A stretch of 64,000 nucleotides of DNA from Linum tenue (Eukaryota > Streptophyta > Magnoliopsida > Malpighiales > Linaceae). Shown here piece by piece: positions 54,707 through 64,000 of the stretch. Where the stretch lies: contig CAMGYJ010000008.1 of assembly GCA_946122785.1 (NCBI GenBank), positions 26,623,475 to 26,687,474 of the forward strand, written 5' to 3'. Each line of letters starts with the position of its first letter. Positions within the stretch are counted from its first letter, which is position 1. The notes under the pieces were generated by a model that saw only the letters and a program-made list of their open reading frames with translations, had not been told where the DNA came from and ran no database searches. Position numbers and translations under genes: made by a program.

Positions 54707-56243
54707 CGAGCAAATAACTTTGAGGTGAGCACCTCTGTCATCACCATGCTGCACGGCTCGGTGGTATTCCGTGGCAAGGAGGGGGAGTGCCCCCAATCAC
54801 ACCTGAGGCGATTCCACGAGCTCATTGATGGGATCAAGATCAATGGGGTTCCAGCCGATACCATCCAGCTCAGGTACTTCCCAATTACTCTGGAGGGGCA
54901 AGCCAAGGAGTGCTGGACACTCGACCTCCAGGCTCGATCACCACGTTGGCGGACAAGTTCCTCACCCGCTACCATCCTCCGTCCAAGACGGCGCACATGC
55001 AGAAGCAAATTACCCACTTTGCTCAGGATGAAGATGAGACCATTCGGGATTCTTGGGAGAGATACACCAGTCTCTTCCTCAAGTGTCCCAACCATGGTTT
55101 TACCGAAGCCTTTAAGGTGGGCACCTTCTACCATGCCCTCTTCCCGGAAGACAAGCATCTGATTGACTCGGTTTGCGACTGGAATATGCTCACCAAGACA
55201 CCGCCACAGCTGAATCAACTTTTTGAAGAGATGGCAGAGCAGGGCTATGATTGGGGAACTCGGAGGAGATCGAGACAAGCACCAGGGCGGGGTGTGCATG
55301 CTGTAGCCACCCAGTCATATGATTTGGTGCATGTGGTATCGAAACTGGTTTCAGCCATCGATCGCTCTGGAATGATTTCAGGTACAAGACAGCAGCAGGT
55401 GATGCACTGCCAGTGGTGTGAAAGCTCCCATCACACCGTGGAGGACTGTCAGGCGATGAGAGAGTCGTCTACTCCCTAGGAGCAGGTGGACTTCATCGGC
55501 AATGCCAAGCGTTTCGACCCTACAACAACACTTACAACGAGGGGTGGCGCAAGCATCCGAACTTCTCATGGGTTGAGGCCAATCTTAGACCACCAGTCTC
55601 CCAGGGACCGCCAGGCTTCCAGAGGCCTCCTTACCAGCCCAGACAAGGGTAATTTCAGTAGCAGCAGCCTCTTTACCCGCCCAGACAGGGGGCCAGTTCC
55701 TCCTCAGTCACATGTGCGGCCATTTCATTAGTCAGGGGCAGCCCCCGCAGCCCCAGTGCAGAGTGATCCGATGGTGGAATTGCTAGATCTGGTGGGTTCT
55801 CTGGCCACCTCCAGTGCAAACAAGTTCAATAATATCGAGCAGTTTACGGAGAAAGCTTCAGGTAAATTCTTGGAGCTAGAAGCTGGCCAGAGAAACACGC
55901 AGGCTGTGCTGCGGGATATCCAGACCCAGCTTGGTAGTATGGCCCAGGCTGTAGCCCAGAGGACTCCTGGTACTTTACCCGGTCAAACCATCCCTCATCC
56001 GCAGGACCCAAATGAGCACTGCAAGGCCATTACTACCAGAAGTGGCAAGATGACTGCTGATCCACCTGTTCGGGCATAGGAGAGAGAGACCCCTGCTTCA
56101 ACACTTCGAGCTAGTGAAGAGGAAATGGAGATGGAGGTTGAGGTGCCTGCTCCTAAGCCTCAACCAGTGCTGAAGGAGCATGTACCGAAGCTTCCCTTTC
56201 CTACTCGGTTGCACAAAGACCGATTGGAGACTGAGTTTGCCAA
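54707..56243 (+). pseudogene. Gag of the second Athila element
   Basis: It aligns with residues about 83-590 of the intact gag at 15054. Pieces include VVFRGKEGECPQSHLRRFHE, the zinc knuckle CQWCESSHHTVEDC near 55410 and the Gln-rich linker. A two-base loss near 54912, a stop at about 55477 and further stops near 55650 and 56077 inactivate it. The last codons (ETEFAN) are interrupted by a CACTA-like insertion, and the frame resumes at 58247. Confidence 0.88.
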
Positions 56244-58246
56244 CACTACAACAATTTGCCTATATAGCCACGAAGTCATAGCTATGAGAAAATATGTCGT
56301 AGCTAATACTAACTAATAGCTATAAAATAATTTATCCGTAGCTTTCATTAAGTTTTATAGTCACGACTTTGATAACCTGTAGCTATTTTCATAATTTTGT
56401 TTCAAAGTTTATTTATCGTGGCAATTAATATATCTTCAGCCATGAACTTTTTGCTATATCATACATTTGTAGCTAGTCATGGGTATATTTAGCTAAGAAG
56501 AGTAAATATTTGTGGCAAAAGTAGTATTTCAAACATCTTGTGCCACAGAAAAATAACTTTGTAACAATTTATGTACAATTCTTTGTTGTAGTTTTTAATT
56601 AGTGTAGCTAATATGTTAATAAAATTGTTATGAAGTATTTAATTGCTAGCAAAAGTCAAAGATTTAGCCATGGTTGATAAAAACTTTGTGGCTAGAACAT
56701 ATATTAAAAATAAATATCAGTGATGCAATAAGTTAGTTTGATTACGGTAAAAAAAAAAATGTTATAGGTAGCAACTTGACGTAGAAAACAAAAGGTTAGT
56801 TTCAAATAGATATAAGGAGTGAATGCATAAGTATGGAACATGCTAGGCATATACTAGCCTTTATATATACATAAAGTTTAAATTAGGGGTTAATATTTTC
56901 GTATGGCCTGAACTTTGACCAAAATAAACATCCTGACCAATCTTTTCGATCTATAACATCCTGGCCCGAACTATACACCAAAATAAACAATTTGGCCATA
57001 TCCGACTTTTGACCGTTAACTTGGACGGTCAAACGCGTTGACCGTTAGTCAACGCGCCATGTCACTGCCAAGTCAGCATAAAATATTTAAAATAATTCAC
57101 AATTTCCACACATTTCCTAATTTTAAATTATTATAAATTAAAAAAATCATCTAATACCTTAGTTAAACCAAAAATAAAAAATAAAAAAATTAAATATTTA
57201 TCAGATCTTATGACTTGGCAGTGATGTGGCAGTGACGTGGCGCATTGACCGTTAGTCAACGCGTTTGACCGTCCAAGTTAACGGTCAAACATCGGGTTTG
57301 GCCAAATTGTTTATTTTGGTGTATAGTTCGGGCCAGAATGTTATAGATCGAAAAGATTGGCCAGGATGTTTATTTTGGTCAAAGTTCAGGCCATACGAAA
57401 ATATTAACCCTTAAATTAGCTATATCTTATTGATATTTTTTTGGAAAAGTCGATATAAAAGAGTGGCCTAACCTGTATTTACAATATAACGAGCGGATTC
57501 TAAGTAAAATGACGTCGTTTTAGTGAATTTAAGTAATAAAATTAATTTATTATTTATTTCATGAATTTATAAGTCAAAAGTTGATGTTATTTGTTGGATT
57601 GAAAGTAAATTGTCCTTAAATATGTTTTATATGTGATTAAATTGATTGTATGTTAATGATTTTTACATATTATGTTAAACCGGCATGAACTGACACAAAT
57701 CAATTGTACCAGTGGTCATCCCATTCCGCTTACCAAACCGCCACAATGGTATGAACCGGTTTGACAACCTTGATCTTCCTGTAAGCAATGATAATATGGA
57801 CATCTACTAAACCTCAATGTGCATCTAACCATATAGCCACGGATTTTTCTAGTAGCAAGAAATGTAGCTCGTTAATTAGTCGAAGCTATAGCAACCTCAT
57901 TATTCATGGCAAAAGAATTTAGCTACAAATGAATAATTCACGGCAATAGAATATATTAAGCTATATCCTAATTTTAACGTGGCTAAATGCTTTCGTGATT
58001 TTGCTACCAAAATATCACATTGTGACTAAAGTCTTTTTTATGTTTTGCTACATTATACTTCTTGTATAGCAAAAAGTATATGTTATTAGCTACACAAATG
58101 AAAAATTGTGTAGCTAACCTTTAGCTGCGCCACTTTTAGCCACACGAGCTACAAATTATTATTTTTGTAGCTAAACAATTCAGCTACGAAAATCTTGTAC
58201 TTTAGCCACAAAAGGTTTCATAGTTGTATGTGCATTTTCTTGTAAG
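56244..58246. mobile_element. Nonautonomous CACTA-like element in gag
   Basis: It begins CACTACAACAATTTGCC. It ends TGCATTTTCTTGTAAG, a slightly decayed inverse of the usual CACTACAAGAAAA terminus. Subterminal DNA on both sides is full of short (TAGCTA, AGCCAC, GTAGCTA) repeats in both directions, another CACTA habit. Removing it restores the gag reading ...EFAN-FMAML. The 3-bp duplication is unclear. No transposase is present. Confidence 0.75.
56887..57410. mobile_element. Mutator-like MITE nested in the CACTA element
   Basis: A 524-bp element with long inverted ends (GGGTTAATATTTTCGTATGG... for about 130 bp or more) and a perfect 9-bp duplication TTAAATTAG (56878-56886, 57411-57419). The subterminal text (GACCGTTAGTCAACGCG) resembles that of the MULE at 10088. 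Confidence 0.92.
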
Positions 58247-58423
58247 TTCATGGCAATGCTGAATCATGTAAACGTAAGTATGCCCTTCGTGGAGGCATTA
58301 TCGAAGATTCCCAAGTATGCTAAGTTCATGAAGGATCTCCTCACCAACAAGAGAAAGCTTGGGGAGCTGTCAACGGTGATGCTCAACGAGGAGTGTTCTG
58401 CCATCCTGCAGAACAAACTACCA
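58247..58423 (+). pseudogene. Gag segment between two insertions
   Basis: Encodes FMAMLNHVNVSMPFVEALSK, IPKYAKFMKDLL and LNEECSAILQNKLP, colinear with residues about 598-655 of the intact gag. The frame is cut at NKLP by the next element. Confidence 0.85.
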
Positions 58424-59240
58424 ATGCAGTCAAAATCGTGATTTTGATCGTAAAATCGTAGGATTTTAGCATTTTACTTAGGGATTCTGATCCTGATTTT
58501 ACTATAAAATCGGTGGACCTTAAAATCGTTCAAAATCGGGATTAAAATCGTTAAAATCATAAAATCATACCAAAATCGGGATTTTGATCCTATGTGAACA
58601 AAATAGGGAGCTTGAGCCAATTCAAAAGAAGCATAATTGTTTCGGTGGAAAGGGCAATGACGGGATCTTCTCATATAATTTCCTATTAAAAGAACATTTG
58701 AAAAAAACTAATTAGGGTTTGGTCAACCCCTTTCCCTTCTCCTTGTTTAACGCATCGGTAAAACAATTGTCGAATATTGTAAGTACGTAAGAATTAACAT
58801 CATTATAAATAAATTATTTGATTAATGAATATATTTGTACCAAACCAATGACATTTATTATTTTATTGGAGTTCACCTATTCTTAGTTTTAAATCATGCT
58901 TAATTAGTAGACGATGTTGGAATAATACTTTGAGTTAAAATACCTAGACACAACATGAAAAACAAGAGCCAAAACCCACGAGCTCTATCCATTCCTCATA
59001 AATTATTTTGAGTTAAGCATTAAATAACAATTAAAATGATGATTTTGGAATATTAACCTTGAAAATTATCACTTTAAATGATATAAGTCTTAGTGTTATT
59101 AATTATTTACTTTATTAATATTATTATATGTTTATTTCTATATGGTACTTAAAATCCTACGATTCTGCGATTCGATTTTACGATTCCGATTTTACCCCAG
59201 TTTTCAATTTTAGGCAAAATCCCGATTTTTGACTGCTTTG
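58424..59240. mobile_element. TIR element (probably MULE-like) in gag-protease
   Basis: The flanks CAAACTACCA (58414-58423 and 59241-59250) are an exact 10-bp duplication. The ends are inverted repeats around GCAGTCAAAAATCGGGATTT. Subterminal AAAATCG words recur many times. It is non-coding. Confidence 0.75.
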
Positions 59241-59250
59241 CAAACTACCA

Positions 59251-59565
59251 GAGAAGTGAAAAGACCCAGGGAGTGCTAGCATAAATGTCATGCCATATAA
59301 ACTGTTTAAAAAGCTAGGCCTAGGTGAACCCAGTGATACTAGGATGAGCATTCAACTTGCTGATAGATCCATTGTGCATCCAAGGGGCATTGCAGAGGAC
59401 TTGATAGTCGAAGTAGGGCCATTCTCATATCCTGTTGATTTTGTGATTCTTGATATAAATGAGGATGTGCCTTTAATACTGGGTAGACCTGTTCTCGCCA
59501 CCGCCAACGCGCTCATTGATGTGAATGATGGGAAATTGATTTTGCGAGCTGGGGGTTATTGCTGA
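59251..59565 (+). pseudogene. Protease of the second Athila element
   Basis: The frame reads MPYKLFKKLGLGEP, HPRGIAEDLIVEVGPFSYPV, then DINEDVPLILGRPVLATANA. The catalytic DLGAS part is mostly lost: only the tail SINVMP survives, next to the insertion. A stop occurs at about 59563 beside a small tandem duplication (TTTTGCGAGCTGGGGGTTAT at 59540 and 59586). Confidence 0.8.
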
Positions 59566-59569
59566 TTTA

Positions 59570-61430
59570 GTGATGTTATTGCTGATTTTGCGAGCTGGGG
59601 GTTATTGTGAACAAACCACCTTCTCTGTTTTTGATAATATGAAACACCCCCAGCTCCATGATGATCTAGACTACTGTGATGTTATTGCTGATTTTGAGAC
59701 CGCACTCGCCATCACGAGTGCGGGTACTGATGATTTCCTCGAGCGTTGTCTTTTGTTAGGGGAACAAGCATCACAGGAGTTGCGGTTGGAGGAGCAGCTC
59801 GCGGAGCTAGACGAGGCTGTGATCGAGGGGCAAGAGAAACCATTCAAGCCGATCCCTATCTCGCCCCGGATCGGTACATCATTGGAGGAGCCACCGGAGC
59901 TGGAGCTTAAGCCCCCCTCTCACCTGGAGTATGCATTTCTCCGGGAGGGGAATAAGCTCCGGGTCATTATCAGCTCGGATCTGACACCCGACCAGAAGAA
60001 CAAGCTGGTGGCTCTACTGCAGAAGTATGCCCGGGCCATGGCGTGGAAGATAACACATATTAGAGGCATTAGCCCATCCTTCTGCTCCCACAGAATTCTG
60101 ATGGAGGATGAGATTAAGCCAGTCAGGCAGCTACAACGGAGATTGTCTCCTAACTTGGAGGCAGTGGTCCGGGCAGAGATTGTGAAGTTAATGGATGCAT
60201 GGATCATCTTTGCTGTATCTGATAGCAAGTGGGTCAGCCCCACTCAGGTGGTCCCGAAGAAAGGCGGGATGACTGTGGTCCCGAATGAGAAGAACGAGCT
60301 GATCCCGATGCGGACCGTGACTGGCTGGAGAGTCTGCATCGATTACCGGCGACTGAACGACGCCACCAGGAAGGACCATTTTCCCCTACCTTTCATTGAT
60401 CAGATGCTAGAGAGGTTGGCTGGCCATGAGTTCTACTGCTTCCTGAATGGCATGTCTAATTATTTCCAGATTCCTATTGCGCCAGAGGATCAGGCGAAGA
60501 CCACATTCACTTGCCCCTTTGGTACTTTTTCTTACCGGAGGATTCCATTCGAGCTATGTAATGCACCGACGACCTTCCAGAGATGCATGCTGGCGATCTT
60601 CGACCGACTGGTCGGAGAGATCATGGAAGTCTTCATGGATGACTTCTTCACTCATTGTGTCCATAACCTGGAACTCGTTCTGAAGAGGTGCGATGAGACT
60701 AATCTGGCACTCAGCTGTGAGAAGTACCATTTTATGGTTCGTGAGGGGATTGTGCTTGGGCACAAGATTTCCAAGCAGGGGATTGAGGTAGATCGCGCGA
60801 AGATTGAGACGATCAGTAAGCTACCTCCTCCCATTTCTGTGAAGGGGATTCGCAGCTTTCTGGGTCATGCAGGCTTCTACCGGCGCTTCATTAAAGATTT
60901 CTCGAAGATCGCCCTGCCTCTGACCAAGCTGTTGGAGAAGGATGCACCATTCCAGTTCACTCCTGAATGCACAGCTGCATTCGAGACATTGAAGGAGAAG
61001 CTTACTCATGCACCCATCATGGTGACTCCTTACTGGTCTCTTCCCTTTGACCTGATGTGCGATGAGAGTGATTATGCGGTCCGAGCAGTTCTGGGTCAGA
61101 GACGCGAGAAGTACTTCAGCCCATCTATTATGCGTCAACGACCTTTAACGATGCATAGAAGAATTACACCACCACTGAGAAGGAGCTCCTCGCTGTGGTG
61201 TATGCATTTGATAAGTTCCGACCATATCTGGTGCTCTCCCATGTGGTGGTCTACACAGATCACTCGGCGATTCGCTATATGATGAGCAAGGCTGTAGCAA
61301 AGCCTCAGCTTATCCGCTGGGTCCTGCTTCTGCAGGAATTTGATATAGAGATCCGGGACAAGAAGGGAGCAGAGAATGTTGCTGCAGATCATCTATCACG
61401 GTTGGAAACCCTCCTGTGGACAACTTCGTG
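59570..61430 (+). pseudogene. Reverse transcriptase and RNase H of the second Athila element
   Basis: A 570-codon frame to 61282 covers the RT. It shows WVSPTQVVPKKGG, WRVCIDYRRLNDATRKDHFP, a YFQIPIAPEDQ segment, FGTFSYRRIPFELCNAP and the active-site box EVFMDDFF (FMDD in place of YxDD, usual in this lineage). The connection GFYRRFIKDFSKIALPLTKL and the RNase H start (DLMCDESDYAV) follow. Near 61120 the frame shifts, and RNase H continues in another frame from 61195 ([20 protein letters not shown], ending [13 protein letters not shown] at about 61410). Substitutions such as LNGMSNY for the usual LDGYSGY also suggest decay. Confidence 0.88.
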
Positions 61431-62776
61431 GAAGAGATCGATGACTCCTTCCCGGGTGAGCGATTGTTGGCGATGACATTGGTGGACAGCGTGGCCCCTT
61501 GGTATTCTGACTTTGCCAATTATCTGGTGGGCAAGCAGCTACCAAAGGGGATGGCCACTCATGCAAAGCGCAAGTTCTTCTCCGACCTGAAGCATTACTT
61601 CTGGGAGGATCCTTACCTCTTCAGGATCGGAGCAGATGGCGTGATCCGGCGCTGTGTCATGGAGCACGAGATGGGAGACATCCTGTCTCAATGCCACGAG
61701 GGACATACTTGAGGTCACCATCGAGGAAACCGCACGGCGCGGAAGGTGCTACAGTCGGGCTTCTATTGGCCCTCACTCTTCAAGGATGCAGACACCTTCG
61801 CACGACAGTGCGACCGCTGCCAAAGGTCAGGTAACATTTCTTCCCGGGATGAGATGCCCCAACATATATCTGTCGTTTTTGAAATTTTTGATGTTTGGGG
61901 CATCGATTTCATGGGCCCATTCCCTCCATCTTTTGGAAATTTGTACATACTTGTGGCAATGGACTACGTCTCGAGGTGGGCAGAAGCTCAAACCATGCCC
62001 ACCAATGATGCAAGATGAGTCTGCTCATTTTCGAAGCAGCTGTTCTCCCGGTTCGGGACACCGCGCGCCATCATAAGTGATAGAGGAACCCATTTTCAAG
62101 GGAAATTCACTAAGCTCCTCTCTCGCTATGGTGTTAAGCATCAGGTGTCGGTGGCTTACCATCCCCAAACAAATGGTTAAGCCGAGCTGACGAACCGGGA
62201 GCTTAAACGAATAATTGAAAAGACGGTGGATCAATCCCGCAAGGATTGGTCCACCAAGCTCGATGATGCTCTTTGGGTTTATAGGACAGCCTACAAAAAC
62301 ACGATTGGTACTTCACCCTATAGGCTTGTCTATGGGAAGGCGTGTCATTTGCCAGTAGAGCTAGAGCACAAGGCCTTCTGGGCCCTTAAGCTGCTGAATC
62401 TGGATTTGAGTGTTGTAGGTACTGAACGTAAGCTGCAACTGCTGGAGTTGGAGGATGGCGTTACCACGCCTACGAGAACACCGTGCTCTACAAGGAGCGA
62501 ACCAAGCGTCTCCACGACGCTCGGTTGAGGGGCCCGAAGGAGTTTCAAGTAGGTGATCGTGTTCTGCTCTTCAATGCACGCCTAAAACTCTTTCCGGGCA
62601 AGCTACGTTTGCTGTGGTCGGGACCTTTCACGGTTACCCAAGTATTCCCGCACGATGCGGTGGAGATCATCAATGTTCAAACTGAGCTGTTCAAAGTGAA
62701 TGACCTCCTCTTAAAGATGTACTTGGGAGGTGCTGTCGAGCGCGCAAAGTTGTTGATCAAGCTCGAGGACCCTTAG
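61431..62776 (+). pseudogene. Integrase of the second Athila element
   Basis: Four open pieces in different frames give: the zinc-finger region ([29 protein letters not shown]), the catalytic core ([48 protein letters not shown]) and the C-terminal domain ending FTVTQVFPHDAVEIIN. A stop after DAR (about 62016), a stop in place of the Gln after HPQTNG (62177) and frameshifts near 61705, 61746 and 62460 show that it is dead. It supplies the full-length reference that shows what the first Athila copy lacks. Confidence 0.87.
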
Positions 62777-63039
62777 TTCCTCCACTGGCATCCAGCTAAA
62801 AGACGGTAAAGAAGCGCTTGTGGGGAGGCAACCCCACCACGGTTTGCATTTCTTTCCCTTTTCATTTTCGATTTTGTCGGTTTTTGAGTCCTTGTGTCTG
62901 TCTGGAGTCTATCTGGAAAGTATTTCGTGCCCTAGGCGGTCTGTTTTAATCTGTGGCGGGGTATTTTTCGAGCCGGGGCAAGCTTGAGTTTTGGTTGCTT
63001 GAAATCGTGATTTTGAAAAAAGGCAGAGGTAAGCTCGAC
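62777..63039 (+). other. Conserved post-pol leader
   Basis: CCAGCTAAAAGACGGTAAAG and AAGCGCTTGTGGGGAGGCAA follow the integrase stop and are nearly identical to 17822-17860 in the first Athila element. Its strong conservation in non-coding DNA suggests a function, perhaps in splicing or translation of the downstream ORF. Confidence 0.7.
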
Positions 63040-63350
63040 ATAAAAAACACGGGCGCCAGGGGAGAAAAACACGGACGTGTTTTGCCCATTTGAAGAACAC
63101 CCTCTCGGCTTAAAAACACGGTGCCAGGGGTCAAAAACACGACCGTGTTTTGATCCCTGCCCGCCCGTGTTTTCAAATGGGATGAGCACGCCCTCGGCGT
63201 AAAAAACACGAGCGTGGAACACGAAAAACACGGTCGTGTTTTGATCCCTGCCCGCCCGTGTTTTCAAAGGGGATTAGCACGCCCTCGGCATAAAAAACAC
63301 GGGCGCGGAACACGGAAAACACGACCGTGTTTCCGCTCGCCCGTGTTTTA
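63040..63350. repeat. Post-pol array of AACACG...CGTGTT palindromes
   Basis: Words such as AAAACACGACCGTGTTTT and GCCCGTGTTTTCAAA recur. A unit of about 91 bp is tandemly repeated (TTTTGATCCCTGCCCGCCCG begins at 63148 and 63239). It sits at the same place relative to pol as the CACGGCCGTG array of the first element, and shares the CACG/CGTG core but not the outer bases. Confidence 0.85.
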
Positions 63351-64000
63351 AGCCCCCCTATAAAAGTCGAATTTCGGCCTCCCCCCTTCAGATCTCCATT
63401 TTTTCAAAAATCACAGCCGCCTCCCTCGCTAGAAAATCGGCTCTTCCATTTTCTCTGGTGGTTTTTCGGCCACAACTCCCTCCCCCGACCTCCAAATCAC
63501 AAACCGCGGGCAACCCTACGCTCCTGACGCTAGGGAGCACGTTCCCCCAGAAGTTTGGTCTTGTTTGGCGGAGGTTGGGTCGCCGGCGGCGAGTTTTCCG
63601 GAGACTTTGGAGTGTTTTCCCCCTCTTCTTCCCCTTCCTTGTGGTATCTACTTGCGTCTCCAGGTGTGTTATCGTGGTCTCTTAGTTTATTTTTGGAGAA
63701 TTGATACCTAGGGTTTAGGTGAAGAATTTGGGATTGTGGCATGCTTTTAGAACGATTTGGTAGGCCGATGGTGCTATTTGCTTGCTATTATTTGTCCCCG
63801 GACTTAATTCCATCGGCCTCCCATTTGCATGTTGAAATTGTGCGTGAATGCCTGTGTGGACTATGTGTGGTGAATGGCCGATTGTTGGATATTCAGGATC
63901 GGATTGTGTGTTGTACCCATCGGGGGCCTAGTCCACTGTCCAAATCGTTCGATTTGAGGGCTCCCGGTGTGTTGTTTGTGTGATGATCATGGTTGTGATT
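63351..64000 (+). other. Untranslated region after the array, runs off the window
   Basis: It parallels 18350-19000 of the first element: a pyrimidine-rich stretch, a GTCTCCAGGT motif that may be a splice or exon junction (63657-63666; 18648-18657 in the first element), then TTGGAGAATTG(A/G)T. The env-position ORF, if present, lies beyond the window. Confidence 0.55.

Larger units (their letters stand above)
54541..64000 (+). mobile_element. Second Athila-type element, dead, with nested insertions
   Basis: The layout is LTR fragment, gag, protease, RT, RNase H, integrase, conserved post-pol text, palindrome array and 3' untranslated DNA; the window ends before its right LTR. Unlike the copy at 13574-23788 it retains pol, but every domain carries frameshifts or stops. 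It has been entered by a CACTA-like element (56244-58246) and another TIR element (58424-59240). Gag identity to the first element is high, but the LTR-derived and post-pol repeats differ, so it is a separate subfamily. Confidence 0.85.

Noticed and set aside
1..64000. CRISPR arrays, bacterial operons, riboswitches, origins
   Set aside because: This is plant nuclear DNA; the repeats seen are transposon ends, tandem units or microsatellites, with no spacer-repeat regularity.

Overview
This is a plant nuclear genomic segment, most likely from a eudicot. Two intact intron-rich housekeeping genes closely match plant families I recognise, and a TIR-domain fragment of the plant resistance type lies beside one of them. 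Nearly everything else is transposable-element DNA. I cannot name the species.

Genes. On the minus strand at 3160-7564 is an 11-exon gene for the glycoside hydrolase family 2 enzyme mannosylglycoprotein endo-beta-mannosidase; its exons join in frame to 987 residues. On the plus strand at 35026-40383 is a 23-exon gene for a peroxisomal long-chain acyl-CoA synthetase of the LACS7 type (697 residues) with both an N-terminal PTS2 and a C-terminal SKL (PTS1). Tail to tail with it at 40678-41058 (minus) is a truncated TIR-domain ORF. There are no operons; these genes are independent units between repeat blocks.

Repeat layout. 1-3010: decayed DNA with a Helitron 3' end, a triple RY-motif palindrome and a fold-back element just downstream of the mannosidase. 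8.8-9.3 kb: a dead copia RNase H. 10.1-11.2 kb: a Mutator-like (MULE) element with a perfect 9-bp target duplication. About 11.6-33.0 kb: an old minus-strand Ty3/gypsy element broken by a plus-strand Athila-type LTR element (13574-23788, TSD GAGAG), by Helitron ends, by a 1.2-kb fold-back MULE and by a hAT-like piece, with a 287-bp SMART/TRIM retrotransposon at its right edge. 34.2 kb: an organelle 23S rRNA scrap. 41-47.8 kb: a non-LTR insertion with a 15-bp TSD, a MULE-like element carrying a nested hAT, and a Helitron end. 48-51.2 kb: a chain of small inverted-repeat elements separated by (TA)n tracts. 51.4-53.3 kb: two MULEs, the larger a Pack-MULE carrying a fragment of a BURP/polygalacturonase-1-beta-like gene. 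54.5-64 kb: a second, dead Athila-type element with recognisable gag, protease, RT, RNase H and integrase, interrupted by a CACTA-like element (itself holding a MULE) and by another TIR element.

The most unusual things are: the Athila copy at 13574-23788, which keeps a long gag ORF but lacks RT, RNase H and the integrase core; the tandem arrays of palindromic CACGGCCGTG-like words in the same place in both Athila subfamilies; and the (TA)n-linked element chain. I did not find a convincing new defence, enzymatic or regulatory system. All coordinates and splice sites come from reading the sequence by eye.
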